From Dysgonomonas sp. BGC7 (GTDB lineage Bacteria; Bacteroidota; Bacteroidia; Bacteroidales; Dysgonomonadaceae): a DNA stretch of 64,000 nt. Shown piece after piece: positions 15,441-25,589 of the stretch. Made by a program: the position numbers and the translations under genes. The notes under the pieces were generated by a model. The model was not told where the DNA came from. It saw only the letters and a program-made list of their open reading frames with translations, and searched no databases. The stretch lies in NCBI RefSeq assembly GCF_001261735.1, contig NZ_CVRP01000018.1, forward strand, positions 1 to 64,000, written 5' to 3'. The stretch's first letter is position 1. Each line of letters begins with the position of its first letter.

Positions 15441-16898
15441 TTAACTCGTCTTTGGTTCCAGTCCTATCTTTTTCGCCTTTTCTACCAAATATTTATAGGC
15501 CGCATCATATTCGTTTGGTATAGCGCCGTCTAAGATAGCATCTTTTATCGATGATTTTAATCGGCCGACCTCCATTCCTGGTGATAAACTGAATATTTTC
15601 ATTATTTCCTCACCGTCAATTGGTGGCTGAAAATTTCGTATATGATCTTTTTCTTCTATATCTTTCAACTTCTGGCGAACAATCTTGAAGTTCTTTATAT
15701 AACGTTTTACTCTTTCCGGATTTTTGGAAGTGATATCGGCCTCACATAATGTCATCAGATCTTCAATGTCGTCACCTGCCTCAAACAAGAGCCTGCGTAC
15801 GGCCGAGTCGGATATGTCTTCGTCTACTAATACCTGGGGACGCATGTGTAAAGTGACAAGCTTCTGAACATACTTCATCTTCTCATTCATTGGCAGCTTC
15901 ATACGTCTGAAAATTCCCGGAATCATTTTTTCGCCGATGAAATTGTGATTGTGAAAAGTCCAACCCAGTTTTTTGTCGAATCTTTTTGTCACAGGCTTTG
16001 CTATGTCGTGGAGTATTGCCGCCCATCGCAACCAAAGATTATCTGTCTTTCTTGCAATATTATCCAATACGGCAAGAGTGTGATAGAAATTATCTTTATG
16101 CCCTATACCATCTTTTGTTTCAGCGCCTTTCAGTGCTACTAATTCAGGGAATATTAGGGGTAATAATCCTGTTTTGTCTAGTTGCAGAAAGCCAATAGAA
16201 GGTTTCGGAGACAACACGATCTTATTTAATTCGTCTGCAATGCGTTCTCCTGATATAATTGCAATACGATCTTTGTTTCGGCTAATGGCATCGAATGTTT
16301 CACTCTCTATGTCGAATCCCAATTGGGTTGAAAAGCGTATTGCTCGCAGCATTCGCAGGGGATCATCACTGAATGTAATGTCCGGATCGAGAGGTGTGCG
16401 GATGATCAGTCTCTCCATATCGGCTAGTCCACCAAATGGATCTATAAGCTCTCCATATCTCTCCTTGTTGAGGCATATTGCTAAGGCATTAATGGTAAAA
16501 TCTCTTCTGTTTTGGTCATCTTCGAGAGTGCCATCTTCTACGATTGGTTTTCGGGAATCCCTTTGGTACGATTCTTTGCGTGCTCCTACAAATTCTATTT
16601 CGGTATCCTTATATTTGATTTGTGCTGTGCCAAAATTTTTGAAAACAGAAAGTCGTGCTTCTCTTCCTAAGCGTTTTGCTACAGCCTGTGCAAGCTCTAT
16701 GCCCTTACCTACAGTTACTATATCTATATCTTTAGATTGTCTGTGTAGAAATATGTCGCGTACATAACCACCTATGGCATAACATTCGAGGTGTATGTCA
16801 TCTGCGGTTTGTCCTATAAGCCGGAATATATCCCCCGATATCTTATCTGTAATAATATCTTGTATTTCTTTATCTATCTGTATACTGTTGTTTTGCAT
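15441..16898 (-). CDS. CCA tRNA nucleotidyltransferase / poly(A)-polymerase-like protein with HD domain
   Basis: A 485-aa class II nucleotidyltransferase. The head domain holds [11 protein letters not shown] and the metal-binding DIDIV (about 40-70), [10 protein letters not shown] near 135 for the second part, and an arm with MLRAIRF. A C-terminal HD phosphohydrolase-like domain shows HDIAKP near 325 and HNFIGEKM. In tRNA maturation such enzymes add or repair the 3' CCA, which fits the tRNA-Ser here lacking an encoded CCA. The ATG at 16898 was preferred over an upstream frame start at 16976. Full CCA versus A-adding specificity cannot be told. Confidence 0.92.
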   Translation of the reverse strand: MQNNSIQIDKEIQDIITDKISGDIFRLIGQTADDIHLECYAIGGYVRDIFLHRQSKDIDIVTVGKGIELAQAVAKRLGREARLSVFKNFGTAQIKYKDTEIEFVGARKESYQRDSRKPIVEDGTLEDDQNRRDFTINALAICLNKERYGELIDPFGGLADMERLIIRTPLDPDITFSDDPLRMLRAIRFSTQLGFDIESETFDAISRNKDRIAIISGERIADELNKIVLSPKPSIGFLQLDKTGLLPLIFPELVALKGAETKDGIGHKDNFYHTLAVLDNIARKTDNLWLRWAAILHDIAKPVTKRFDKKLGWTFHNHNFIGEKMIPGIFRRMKLPMNEKMKYVQKLVTLHMRPQVLVDEDISDSAVRRLLFEAGDDIEDLMTLCEADITSKNPERVKRYIKNFKIVRQKLKDIEEKDHIRNFQPPIDGEEIMKIFSLSPGMEVGRLKSSIKDAILDGAIPNEYDAAYKYLVEKAKKIGLEPKTS

Positions 16899-17139
16899 CT
16901 TATTCTTTTTGACTATAATGAAGTGTATTCGTATATAGCTCTTTTTTCTTTGCAAAGATAATAAATCTGATGGCAAATATCTTTTTTATATTCAGGCTAA
17001 GATTATAAAGTATATATGTATCTATTGTCAAATTATATTAACAATATAGAGCGAATAGTTGTGTGTTGTGTTGCAGGAAGATAAAAAATATTGTACTTTG
17101 GTACAGAAATAAATGTTAAATCGCCAATAATGTATTATT

Positions 17140-17982
17140 ATGCAAAAAGGTTTCAAAAAGATATTACTGTTTTTTCTCCCTTTCCTTTTGGCCTGTGGTG
17201 CTAAAGATAATGGAGCCCAATTACGCTTGGAATCAGCCCGTAAAGCTTTAGCAGAACAAGACTATGTAAGAGCAAAGCAAGATATTGATAGTTTGAAGAT
17301 ATTATACCCTAAATCATTTGCTCAGATCAAGGCTTCATTAAGTCTTCTTGATACGGTGAGAAGAGCCGAGAATAATAAAATTATAGCAGACTGTGACTCT
17401 CTTATTTCTCTACACGAACCCGACTTGCAGAAAATGAAGTCGATGTTTACATATCAGATAAATAAGAAGTATCAGGATGAAGGTAGATATATTCCAAAAG
17501 AATATTATTCGGGAGGCCTGATTACTAATACTACTTTGCAAACAGGGGTTAAGGATGATGGGACGATTTATCTGGAAAGTGTGTTTGTAGGAGGAAAACA
17601 AAAGCACAATCGAATAAAAGTAACAGCAAAGGATGGCTTGTTTGTAGAGTCAGGGGTAGTGACTGACGATGGGCTTAACTATCGTTCTTCAAGTCTAGAA
17701 ATAAATTTTGAAATTATCCATTTTTCAGGAGCCAGCGAAAATGGAGTAGCTAAATTTATATATGCAAATAAAGAAAAACCCTTAACCATAACATTACAAG
17801 GACAGCAGAATAATTCCTATAGTCTGCCTCAATCTGCGAAATCAGCAATATCTAAATCCTATCAGCTATCAGTGATGATGCTTCAATTGGATAGTCTTAA
17901 GACAGCAAAAGAGAAGGCTGAGTTTCATATCTATTATTTAGATAATAAAAAGGAGGGGGAGGCTCTAACTGTTGTTGAATAA
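17140..17982 (+). CDS. Conserved hypothetical lipoprotein with coiled-coil/TPR-like start
   Basis: A 280-aa predicted lipoprotein. The signal peptide ends FLLAC with cysteine near residue 19. Residues 28-75 (LESARKALAEQDYVRAKQDI) look like a short tetratricopeptide-style helical pair. A central region (about 115-215) is predicted to be beta-rich, and the tail is helical. I do not recognise a named domain. It lies 20 bp before the NUDIX-type regulator on the same strand, so the two may be co-transcribed. Confidence 0.7.
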   Translation: MQKGFKKILLFFLPFLLACGAKDNGAQLRLESARKALAEQDYVRAKQDIDSLKILYPKSFAQIKASLSLLDTVRRAENNKIIADCDSLISLHEPDLQKMKSMFTYQINKKYQDEGRYIPKEYYSGGLITNTTLQTGVKDDGTIYLESVFVGGKQKHNRIKVTAKDGLFVESGVVTDDGLNYRSSSLEINFEIIHFSGASENGVAKFIYANKEKPLTITLQGQQNNSYSLPQSAKSAISKSYQLSVMMLQLDSLKTAKEKAEFHIYYLDNKKEGEALTVVE

Positions 17983-18002
17983 AGAATGAAGTTTGAAAAT
18001 GT

Positions 18003-18779
18003 ATGAGAAATGAATTGCCGGTGGAGAGTTTGATTCTCCGACAAGAAGAATGTATTCCCAATATTTTGGTCAATTGTGTTATCATCGGATTTGATAACGG
18101 GTGTTTGAAGGTATTACTGTCTCGATTGAAAGATGACACTAGGTGGCTGGTTCCCGGCTGTTTTGTGGATCAGGCCGAAGACTTAGACGATGCTGCGATT
18201 CGTCTGTTAGAGAGTAAGACGGGACAGGGGAATGTTTACTTAAAGCAATATTGCTTCTTTGGGAAAAAAGAACAGTCTATTGCCGACAAAGATAAAAAAA
18301 TACTCAGATTGTTTAATCAGAGTCAACAAGGGGCAGATTATACTCAAAGCAGACTAGTGCACCTCGGATATTATTCTCTGATTAAGTTTGAGGATGTGAA
18401 TATTTTAGCACAGGAGTTTGAAGAAGTTAAATGGTTTGATATAAATGATATTCCTCTTCTTTATCCTCATCAGGATGAAATACTTCAGACTGCTATAATA
18501 ACTATACGCAAACAAGTGGGTTTTATTCCTATAGGGTATGAATTATTGCCTGTAGAATTTACTATGCCCGAGCTGAGAGGCATATATGAGGCTATTCTCG
18601 GTAGAGAACTCGATCGGCGAAATTTTCAGAGAAAAATGCTGTCGATAGGATTTATAAAGCCTATGAACGAAACACGAAAAGTAGGGGCGCATAAATCTCC
18701 TAATCTGTATAGTTTTATTAAAGATAAATATGATGAAGTCGAAAAATATGGAATGCAAATAATGAGTAATAATTTGTAG
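18003..18779 (+). CDS. NUDIX-fold/winged-helix transcription regulator (NrtR-like)
   Basis: A 258-aa protein with an N-terminal NUDIX fold (about 18-160) and a C-terminal winged helix (about 175-250; MPELRGIYEAILG and DRRNFQRKML). This architecture is that of NrtR/AraR-type regulators that sense nucleotides or sugars. The NUDIX box is degenerate: PGCFVDQAED then RLLESKTG, so the REXXEE catalytic acids are reduced to one. Hydrolase activity is therefore unlikely and ligand sensing more likely. No metabolic target operon is adjacent. A terminator follows directly. Confidence 0.88.
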   Translation: MRNELPVESLILRQEECIPNILVNCVIIGFDNGCLKVLLSRLKDDTRWLVPGCFVDQAEDLDDAAIRLLESKTGQGNVYLKQYCFFGKKEQSIADKDKKILRLFNQSQQGADYTQSRLVHLGYYSLIKFEDVNILAQEFEEVKWFDINDIPLLYPHQDEILQTAIITIRKQVGFIPIGYELLPVEFTMPELRGIYEAILGRELDRRNFQRKMLSIGFIKPMNETRKVGAHKSPNLYSFIKDKYDEVEKYGMQIMSNNL

Positions 18780-18800
18780 ATTACGTTAAATATAGATATA

Positions 18801-18836
18801 AAAAAACAGGCTGGAAAACTTCAGCCTGTTTTTTTT
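18801..18836. terminator. Bidirectional terminator
   Basis: AACAGGCTG and CAGCCTGTT form a 9-bp stem with flanking A and T runs, giving T tracts in both directions. It separates the NUDIX regulator from the convergent OmpA-family gene. Confidence 0.9.
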
Positions 18837-18859
18837 ATTAATAACTCTTTGGGTAAAGA

Positions 18860-19534
18860 TTATTTACCTTGTTGAGCGTCTTGTATCATTTTTTCGTTAG
18901 GAAGGATATATACTTCTACACGACGGTTTTGTGCTCTACCTGTAGTTGAGCTGTTATCAGCAACTGGTTGAGTAGAACCGAATCCTTGAGATACCATACG
19001 AGTTCCGGAAACACCTTTTGTCTGAAGGAAATTATAAACGGCTTGTGCACGTTTTTCAGAAAGAGGGTTGTTGATTGCATCAGAACCTGTATTGTCTGTA
19101 TGTCCGTAGATCTGAACATCAGTGTCAGGATTGTTCTTCAAAGAAGTAGCAAAGCTAGTTAATGAGTTCTGAGAAGCTGAATTTAATGTGCTGGAGTTAG
19201 TTGCAAACAAAATTCCTGATTCGAAAGTAACTTTGATAGCTTGTCCATCATTGATAGACTCAACCTGAGCACCATTGATTTGTTCAAGTTCTTTCTTTTG
19301 TTTATCCATCTTGTTTCCGATAACAGCACCTGCACTACCTCCAAGCACGGCGCCTATACCAGCACCCCATGCAGCACCTTTACCTCCTCCGATAATAGCA
19401 CCTATTCCTGCTCCAAGACCTGCTCCGGCACCAGCACCGATACCTCCGCCTTTAACAGTATTGCTAGCTCCACAGCTAGAAAATAAAATAGCACAGCTTA
19501 AAATGATAGCTGCAATAAATGAAAATTGTTTCAT
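18860..19534 (-). CDS. OmpA-family lipoprotein with glycine zipper
   Basis: A 224-aa outer-membrane lipoprotein. The signal peptide ends LFSSC (C21). A glycine-zipper segment (about 29-75: GGGIGAGAGAGLGAG and repeats) probably associates with or spans membrane. The C-terminal OmpA/MotB domain (about 100-215) binds peptidoglycan, with IYGHTDNTGSDAINNPLSEKR and GRAQNRRVE. This layout matches the YiaD type. The DNA encoding the zipper is repetitive. A separate promoter is likely as the next gene upstream is 42 bp away. Confidence 0.93.
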   Translation of the reverse strand: MKQFSFIAAIILSCAILFSSCGASNTVKGGGIGAGAGAGLGAGIGAIIGGGKGAAWGAGIGAVLGGSAGAVIGNKMDKQKKELEQINGAQVESINDGQAIKVTFESGILFATNSSTLNSASQNSLTSFATSLKNNPDTDVQIYGHTDNTGSDAINNPLSEKRAQAVYNFLQTKGVSGTRMVSQGFGSTQPVADNSSTTGRAQNRRVEVYILPNEKMIQDAQQGK

Positions 19535-19576
19535 AATTAAATCAAAATTAAAATGTTATTTGTTTGTGATATTTTA

Positions 19577-19906
19577 TTATTCAAAAACTCCAATAGAATC
19601 GCAGTAGGCTAGTTCGCCCTGAATGATAAAGGCAATTTCTTCTGCTATAAAGTTGTTGATTTTTTCTTTCTTAGTGTATTTTAGCACGTATGCGACAATC
19701 TCGTCTTCATCAATATCTACAACTGCATCTTCGGCAGTATCTTCGTTCATGAATCCTTTTTCGTCATAGTAGTCATACACAATGTCTATGATGTAGTTGA
19801 TTTCATCATTTGTGTATTTTCCTTTCATCTCTTGTGGAAGGTAGTTTTGTATATATTTTACAGCATCTTCCTCGTCGTATTGTATGAGGTCATTATTGTT
19901 GTTCAT
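19577..19906 (-). CDS. Conserved acidic hypothetical protein
   Basis: A 109-aa, strongly acidic cytoplasmic protein without signal peptide. Two related helical stretches are visible, YTNDEINYIIDIVYDYYDE and DEDEIVAYVLKYTKK, suggesting an internal duplication. I do not recognise a named family, though similar small acidic proteins occur in Bacteroidetes. It is 42 bp upstream of the OmpA-family gene on the same strand. Confidence 0.7.
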   Translation of the reverse strand: MNNNNDLIQYDEEDAVKYIQNYLPQEMKGKYTNDEINYIIDIVYDYYDEKGFMNEDTAEDAVVDIDEDEIVAYVLKYTKKEKINNFIAEEIAFIIQGELAYCDSIGVFE

Positions 19907-20045
19907 AACTCAATCTGTTTTTACGTATGTTTCAAAATCTATAACAAAGAAACTGTTGCTATGTTCAAAATGTAAAAAGAGTTTTTGTAAACTTTTTTAA
20001 TAAAAAAATATATCATTTGTGTTAAATCGGTCGGCAAATGTACTA

Positions 20046-20702
20046 TTATTTCTTTTTCAAAACAAGATATGCTAAGACAATAAGAGGTAAAGACATTAAT
20101 AATATGTATTCGGGATGGATACTCAAAATGGTTGGCTTAAATATTATAGCCATTATTAAACCTATTGCAGCACCTCCGAGATGTGCATCGTGTCCTATAT
20201 TCCCTGCTCTTGTGTGCATGCCGTAAACAGAGTAAGCCAAATAAACAATTCCGAATAGCCAACCCTTCATTGGTATAATAAACATAATACCAAGTGTCAT
20301 GTCCGGAAATAGTGCTATGGCAGCAAAAAGAACGCCTACAACACCTCCTGATGCACCGATGGCGCTGTAATAATATTCTTTTCGGTGAACCCATAATGAA
20401 AGTAATCCTCCTCCAATAATAGCAACGATATATATAGCCAGATATTGCCATATTCCGAGAGTATATATGATAACATCCGAGAAGAAATATAAGGTCATCA
20501 TATTGAACAGAAGATGCATATAATCTCCATGTAACGTCGCCGAGGTGAGCAGCCTGTCCCACTGTTTCTGACTGCCAAGTATAGCTCCTACATTAAACTT
20601 GTATCTGTCGAAAAAAGCCATGTCATTGAAGCCTTTCATACTGGTGAGTACAGTGAGAGCTATGATAAGTATAGGTGTTATTTCTGAGATACTGAAGTTC
20701 AT
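20046..20702 (-). CDS. Rhomboid family intramembrane serine protease
   Basis: A 218-aa polytopic membrane protease that cleaves within membrane helices. The catalytic serine is S118 in AIGASGGV and the partner histidine is H174 in HDAHLGGAAIG. The oxyanion-region motif HGDYMHLLFNM (about 59-68) is also present. About six transmembrane segments are visible. Substrates are unknown. No partner gene is obvious nearby. Confidence 0.92.
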   Translation of the reverse strand: MNFSISEITPILIIALTVLTSMKGFNDMAFFDRYKFNVGAILGSQKQWDRLLTSATLHGDYMHLLFNMMTLYFFSDVIIYTLGIWQYLAIYIVAIIGGGLLSLWVHRKEYYYSAIGASGGVVGVLFAAIALFPDMTLGIMFIIPMKGWLFGIVYLAYSVYGMHTRAGNIGHDAHLGGAAIGLIMAIIFKPTILSIHPEYILLMSLPLIVLAYLVLKKK

Positions 20703-21070
20703 AAATATTATTTTTTCATTTTGGGCAAAGTTATAAAAAAGACTATATAATTCTACCGATCAGTAGTTGATCTTTATTTAAAGCAACTATTTCTTCGGCT
20801 TTCGTAAAATGTGATTTTAACTAAAACCTGACAAAGTTGTACACTATTTATCTGCTTTTTTAATTGTTGTTCTTTAATTCTCTTAGCTTTGCCTAAACCT
20901 TCCTTTGAAGAGATTGGAAGGGCTGTTTATAGATAAAGTTTTGTTATCCTTACAGTAGATCCCTCCCTCCCTCGAGATACAGTTTCAACTATAGATTCGC
21001 ATTAATTATTTATTCCAGTAATATTAATATCTATTATTCGTTAATAAGATAGATCTCTAACTTTGCACTA
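20703..21070. promoter_or_regulatory. Divergent promoter region
   Basis: This 368-bp gap separates the rhomboid gene from a plus-strand gene. It holds a minus-strand TAACTTTG (20727-20734) and plus-strand TAGCTTTG (20884-20891) and TAACTTTG (about 21057-21064, just before the ATG at 21071). A C/T-rich stretch (about 20960-20985) is the only other notable composition. I see no gene. Confidence 0.45.
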
Positions 21071-22315
21071 ATGAAGTATTATCTGACTTTTATTTTATTG
21101 TTTTTTCTGTCTTTTTCTATTTGTGCTCAGGTGCGTATGCAGGGTGTGGTATTGGATAAAGATTCGGGGATGCCTTTGCCCGATGTTATAGTTCAGTATG
21201 GAACAACATCCCGTGATTATGTATATACTGATGATAAAGGCCGCTTTTTATTGCCTGATGCGACTGATAATGTGATTCACTTTCAATGCTTCGGATATAG
21301 GACTAAAGCTATAATAAAGTCTGTTCTTTCTCAAAATCCGGTTGTAGTAATGGAGTTAAATCCGGTGTCGCTTAATCCTGTTATAATCAGTCCCGGAGAT
21401 GCTGATGAGTTATTGGAGTCCGTAATGGAGAACACAAAGAAGAAATTACTGGCAGATGTGCCTATTGCCTATATTCTTCACTTTTTGCAAACTAAATCTA
21501 CGGATACACTACAAAACGAGATATACATGAAGTATGCAACTTCGTTGCCGGCAAAAGATCTGAAAAAGAAAATAAAGGAAGAGCGTGTGCCATATAAGTA
21601 TAATATTATGGACATAAGAAGAGTACAAAAATCTGTGACTCCGACATCAGAATTGTATGGTGCTGAATATCACGCTTCTCATTTATTCACTTTCGGAAAA
21701 AGTATAAACAACGAGACTACTCGTTCGTACACCTCTGACAGTACACTTATATTTCTTCGGATAGACCCGCTTGCGGGTAAAGAAGGTTGGGCTACGGGCG
21801 AAATAAAGATAAATGCGGATGATATGACCATTGCTTCAATGGAAATAGAATCTGTAGATTCGTTGATGGAGTCGCAGCCATATAAAAAATATATGGGCAA
21901 ACAGATAAAAATCCTTAAGAAGGTAGGACGATTCGAATTTACCCGTGTGGCTGGTAAATATTACATGAAAGAATGTTATACTTATTACAAATTTCGTTCG
22001 AAAGACGAGTTCGGAAAAGAAGAAGATATCTCTTACTATTGTGATGTAAATTGTGTCGGGCTGGCAGAGGGTACGAAGATGCGTAACCGGCTGTTGAGTG
22101 GTTATTGTCAGGAGTTGTTTTATTTTCCTGATTCTACGAAAGATGAGTTCTGGCTTGGTGATGAGAGTACAACTAATAATATTGAAACAATGAATATCAA
22201 AATAGAGGAGTTGATTTTAGGTGATAATACATCTCGTCCAAAGGGATTTAAAAGCTACCTTAAATACACTCCTTCTCTTGCGTTGATCGGACTGCTTATT
22301 CTCCTTGCTCAGTGA
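21071..22315 (+). CDS. Secreted protein with carboxypeptidase-regulatory-like (CarboxypepD_reg) domain
   Basis: A 414-aa exported protein. A signal peptide (1-19, ending SICAQ) is followed by a beta-sandwich carboxypeptidase-regulatory-like domain (about 22-100: GVVLDKDSGMPLPDVIV, YTDDKGRFLLP), the module that often precedes TonB-dependent receptors. The rest (about 110-395) is a beta-rich region with no name I can give. A hydrophobic C-terminal segment (SLALIGLLILLAQ) could anchor it. The receptor barrel is absent, so it is not a SusC-type transporter. A small membrane protein gene follows. Confidence 0.75.
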   Translation: MKYYLTFILLFFLSFSICAQVRMQGVVLDKDSGMPLPDVIVQYGTTSRDYVYTDDKGRFLLPDATDNVIHFQCFGYRTKAIIKSVLSQNPVVVMELNPVSLNPVIISPGDADELLESVMENTKKKLLADVPIAYILHFLQTKSTDTLQNEIYMKYATSLPAKDLKKKIKEERVPYKYNIMDIRRVQKSVTPTSELYGAEYHASHLFTFGKSINNETTRSYTSDSTLIFLRIDPLAGKEGWATGEIKINADDMTIASMEIESVDSLMESQPYKKYMGKQIKILKKVGRFEFTRVAGKYYMKECYTYYKFRSKDEFGKEEDISYYCDVNCVGLAEGTKMRNRLLSGYCQELFYFPDSTKDEFWLGDESTTNNIETMNIKIEELILGDNTSRPKGFKSYLKYTPSLALIGLLILLAQ

Positions 22316-22391
22316 AAAAATTGTATCTGTATGATCAAAAAGTCTTGTTTGCGTGTTAATAATAAGAGTAGTCAATAGAAAACGAAATATT

Positions 22392-22547
22392 ATGGATAAT
22401 TTTTACTTGTCGAATGATGATGAAAGAGACGAACTGAAAAGAATAAAGCGAAAAAACAGAAGGCGAAATACTTTTCTTGTTCTTATGGCTTTGCAAGTAG
22501 GTTCTTTTTTTCTTTCCTATTATTTAGGGCGTTCTCATAAAGATTAG
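22392..22547 (+). CDS. Small membrane protein (51 aa)
   Basis: A 51-aa frame starting at the ATG 22392, with an in-frame extension to 22353. It has an acidic start (NDDERDELKR), a strongly basic block (RIKRKNRRRN) and one transmembrane segment (TFLVLMALQVGSFFLSYYLG). The layout resembles small single-pass proteins with a cytoplasmic basic face. Function unknown. It lies 77 bp after the preceding gene's stop, upstream of a terminator. Confidence 0.5.
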   Translation: MDNFYLSNDDERDELKRIKRKNRRRNTFLVLMALQVGSFFLSYYLGRSHKD

Positions 22548-22609
22548 TTTAATGGCTGTCGTTTTGGCGGTTTAAGAAAGTTTGTCGCTAAAATATAGCG
22601 GCGAAAAAT

Positions 22610-22646
22610 AAAGCCTGTTCTATATGCTTAAAATAGAACAGGCTTT
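22610..22646. terminator. Terminator shared by clpB and the small membrane protein gene
   Basis: AAAGCCTGTTCTAT (22610-22623) pairs perfectly with 22633-22646. On the minus strand it is followed by ATTTTT, right after the clpB stop; the plus side has TTT only. Confidence 0.85.
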
Positions 22647-22664
22647 GTTATAATTATAGAGCTG

Positions 22665-25253
22665 TTAGTTCTTAAAGTCTAATTCTCCATCTTTCAGACC
22701 GATAATGATCGGTGACGATTTGTCAATTGTGCCACCGAGTAACTGTCTCGATAAGGTGTCGAGAACGGTTCTTTGTATTACTCTTTTTACAGGACGGGCT
22801 CCAAATTCGGGATCAAATCCCATTTGGGAGATCCAGCCGATGGCTTCGTCTGTAAACTTGAGATCTACTCCATTGCTTTTTAGCATCTTGATCACGCTGT
22901 CGAGCTGTATTCTCACCACCTGTTCTATTTCTTCCACATTAAGTGGCTCGAACATTATTATCTCATCTATACGGTTCAAAAACTCGGGTCGAATATTCAC
23001 TTTCAACATATTCAAGACTTCTCGTTTGGTTTTTTCCACTACCTCGTCATGATTCACAGGAGTTATTCCTGCAAAGTTTTCACGTATCAGGCTCGATCCC
23101 ATATTCGAAGTCATTATTATTATGGTATTCTTAAAGTTTACCACACGTCCTTTATTGTCAGTCAGACGACCATCGTCCAATACCTGTAACAATATGTTAA
23201 ACACATCGGGATGAGCTTTTTCTATTTCGTCGAATAGTACAACAGAATACGGTTTGCGGCGAATGGCTTCTGTGAGCTGTCCCCCCTCGTCGTATCCTAC
23301 GTATCCCGGAGGTGCTCCTATCAGTCTTGTTGCACTAAACTTTTCCTGATATTCGCTCATATCGATACGGGTCATCATATTCTCGTCGTCGAATAAGAAT
23401 TCGGCAAGGGCTTTTGCTAGTTCGGTTTTACCAACACCGGTAGTACCTAAGAAAATAAACGAGCCGATAGGTCGTTTCGGATCTTGAAGTCCGGCCCGGC
23501 TGCGTCTTATGGCGTTAGACACAGCAGCGATAGCTTCATTTTGTCCTACTACTCGCTGATGTAGCTCATCTTCCAGATTCAAGAGCTTTTCACGTTCGCT
23601 TTGCAACATTTTATTGACAGGTATGCCTGTCCAGCGCGAAACTACATCAGCTATGTCGAATGAGTCCACCTCTTCTTTTACCATCGCCTGATTTCCCTGC
23701 ATTTCGTGCAATTGAACCTGAAGTTTCCCGATTCCGTCTTCCAGTTCTTTTAGTTTTCCGTAACGAAGCTCGGCTACTTTTCCGTAGTCTCCTTCACGTT
23801 CGGCTTTATCTGCCTCAAATTTTGCATTCTCAATATCTATCTTATTCTGCTGAATCTTATTGATAACTTCTTTTTCCGACTGCCATTTTGCTTTCAGATC
23901 TTTTTCTTCCTCTTTGAGTTGGCTGATCTCTTTTGTCAGTTCCGATTCTTTAGCTTTATCATTCTCTCGTTTGATTGCTTCCCGTTCTATTTCCAATTGT
24001 TTAATACGGCGGCTTTTTTCGTCCAACTCTTCAGGTACGGAATCTACTTCCATGCGTAGTTTGGCTGCTGCTTCATCCATCAGATCGATTGCCTTGTCAG
24101 GCAGAAATCGGTCGGTGATATAGCGGCTCGATAACTGTACGGCTGCAATTATAGCCTCATCTTTGATACGTACTTTGTGGTGGTTTTCATATTTCTCTTT
24201 TAGTCCACGCAAAATAGAAATTGCATCCATCTCACTTGGCTCGTCTACCATCACAATCTGGAAACGCCGTTCAAGAGCCTTGTCCTTTTCAAAATATTTT
24301 TGGTATTCGTCCAAAGTCGTTGCTCCTATCGAACGCAATTCTCCCCGGGCAAGTGCGGGCTTTAGTATATTGGCGGCGTCCATAGCACCTTCGCTTTTTC
24401 CGGCACCTACAAGGGTATGTATTTCGTCTATGAAAAGTATTATTTCTCCTTCCGATTTGGTAACTTCATTTACCACCGATTTTAGTCGCTCTTCAAACTC
24501 TCCCTTATATTTTGCTCCGGCAATCAAAGCTCCCATATCTAGCGAATATATCTGCTTGCTTTTCAGGTTTTCGGGTACATCACCTCGTATAATACGATGC
24601 GCCAAACCTTCTGCAATAGCAGTTTTTCCGGTTCCGGGTTCACCTATCAATATAGGGTTGTTCTTTGTCCTTCTGCTGAGTATCTGAAGCACTCGTCGTA
24701 TTTCTTCGTCACGACCAATCACAGGGTCTAGTTTGCCATCTTTGGCACGCTGTGTAAGATTAATCGCATACTTTTCTAACGACTGATATGTGTCTTCGGC
24801 CGACTGGCTGGTTACATTATTGCCTTTTCTCAGTTCGTTGATTGCTGCCTGTAGCTCTTTTTCTGATACTCCTGCATCTTTCAATATCTGTGAAGCAGAA
24901 CTTTTACCTGATAAGATACCGAGAAACAAATGTTCTATAGACACAAACTGATCTCCCATCTTTTTTGCATAATCGGCGGCTTTGTCCATATTCGTGTTGC
25001 TTTCTCTGCTCAGATAGGGCTCGCCTCCCGATACTTTCGGAAACGAATCTATTTCTTTGTTCAGCACCGAAGTGATGTGTCCGGCGTTTATGCCTAATTT
25101 CTGAAAAAGGAAATTAACTACATTCTCTCCGGCAAGGATAACACCCAATAATATATGGGCGGGCTCGATGGCTTGTTGTCCTTTCTCTTTTGTTATCTCA
25201 ATAGCTTTTTGTACAGCTTCTTGAGATTTAATTGTAAAGTTATTGAAATTCAT
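22665..25253 (-). CDS. clpB: Chaperone ClpB (disaggregase)
   Basis: An 862-aa AAA+ hexameric chaperone that pulls proteins out of aggregates with the DnaK system. It has an N-terminal Clp repeat domain (about 1-145), a first ATPase module with GEPGTGKT near 205, a long coiled-coil middle domain (about 410-525), and a second module with GTTGVGKT near 605, followed by the C-terminal D2 region. The coiled-coil identifies ClpB rather than ClpA/ClpC. Length is typical. The gene is alone on its strand with a terminator downstream. Confidence 0.98.
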   Translation of the reverse strand: MNFNNFTIKSQEAVQKAIEITKEKGQQAIEPAHILLGVILAGENVVNFLFQKLGINAGHITSVLNKEIDSFPKVSGGEPYLSRESNTNMDKAADYAKKMGDQFVSIEHLFLGILSGKSSASQILKDAGVSEKELQAAINELRKGNNVTSQSAEDTYQSLEKYAINLTQRAKDGKLDPVIGRDEEIRRVLQILSRRTKNNPILIGEPGTGKTAIAEGLAHRIIRGDVPENLKSKQIYSLDMGALIAGAKYKGEFEERLKSVVNEVTKSEGEIILFIDEIHTLVGAGKSEGAMDAANILKPALARGELRSIGATTLDEYQKYFEKDKALERRFQIVMVDEPSEMDAISILRGLKEKYENHHKVRIKDEAIIAAVQLSSRYITDRFLPDKAIDLMDEAAAKLRMEVDSVPEELDEKSRRIKQLEIEREAIKRENDKAKESELTKEISQLKEEEKDLKAKWQSEKEVINKIQQNKIDIENAKFEADKAEREGDYGKVAELRYGKLKELEDGIGKLQVQLHEMQGNQAMVKEEVDSFDIADVVSRWTGIPVNKMLQSEREKLLNLEDELHQRVVGQNEAIAAVSNAIRRSRAGLQDPKRPIGSFIFLGTTGVGKTELAKALAEFLFDDENMMTRIDMSEYQEKFSATRLIGAPPGYVGYDEGGQLTEAIRRKPYSVVLFDEIEKAHPDVFNILLQVLDDGRLTDNKGRVVNFKNTIIIMTSNMGSSLIRENFAGITPVNHDEVVEKTKREVLNMLKVNIRPEFLNRIDEIIMFEPLNVEEIEQVVRIQLDSVIKMLKSNGVDLKFTDEAIGWISQMGFDPEFGARPVKRVIQRTVLDTLSRQLLGGTIDKSSPIIIGLKDGELDFKN

Positions 25254-25399
25254 ATGTTTAATATTTTATTATAGTCTTATGTAAATAACAAATTGTTTAA
25301 TGTAAACGTTCAAAATATTTGCCAAACAGCATATATTTGACAAAATGTCAGTTTGAAAATCTTTCTGAACAAAAGGAGTGTTTCTTACAATATTTTATG

Positions 25400-25407
25400 T
25401 AAGTTTG
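25400..25407 (+). promoter_or_regulatory. -7 box for the thiamin operon
   Basis: TAAGTTTG matches TAnnTTTG and lies about 10 bp before the riboswitch, so transcription should start at its 5' edge. A clear -33 TTG is not visible. Confidence 0.45.
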
Positions 25408-25414
25408 TGCATCA

Positions 25415-25497
25415 CTGTTAGGGGTGTTCTTCTAGTAAAGAGCTGAGATTAAACCCTTGAACCTGATATGTTGTAATTGACATCGTAGGGAAACGGT
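25415..25497 (+). ncRNA. TPP riboswitch (THI element)
   Basis: The conserved blocks are AGGGGTG (25420-25426), CTGAGATTA (25443-25451), ACCCTTGAACCTGAT (25453-25467) and GACATCGTAGGGAA (25479-25492), in the order expected of the thiamin pyrophosphate aptamer. It lies upstream of a thiamin salvage operon. The terminator at 25538-25576 is the probable expression platform, so high TPP should stop transcription. Confidence 0.97.
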
Positions 25498-25537
25498 TGC
25501 TTTTTAGAAATGTAAATTTTACATATTATAATATTAT

Positions 25538-25576
25538 AGCCGTTTTGTACATTACAAAACGGCTTTTGTTTTTTAT
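25538..25576 (+). terminator. Riboswitch expression-platform terminator
   Basis: AGCCGTTTTGTA (25538-25549) pairs perfectly with 25553-25564 over a 3-base loop, and TTTGTTTTTT follows. It sits between the TPP aptamer and the thiM start at 25590. Confidence 0.9.
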
Positions 25577-25589
25577 AAAAATCAGAATA

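Noticed and set aside
16174-16767. 197-codon plus frame opposite the CCA-adding-type gene
   Set aside because: Shadow of a coding region; rich in serine and low in motifs.
19241-19607. Plus-strand proline/serine/threonine-rich frames opposite the OmpA lipoprotein
   Set aside because: They are translations of the complement of the glycine-zipper-encoding repeat.
24163-24687. Long open frame opposite clpB
   Set aside because: It is an antisense shadow of a well-supported AAA+ gene and has no motifs.
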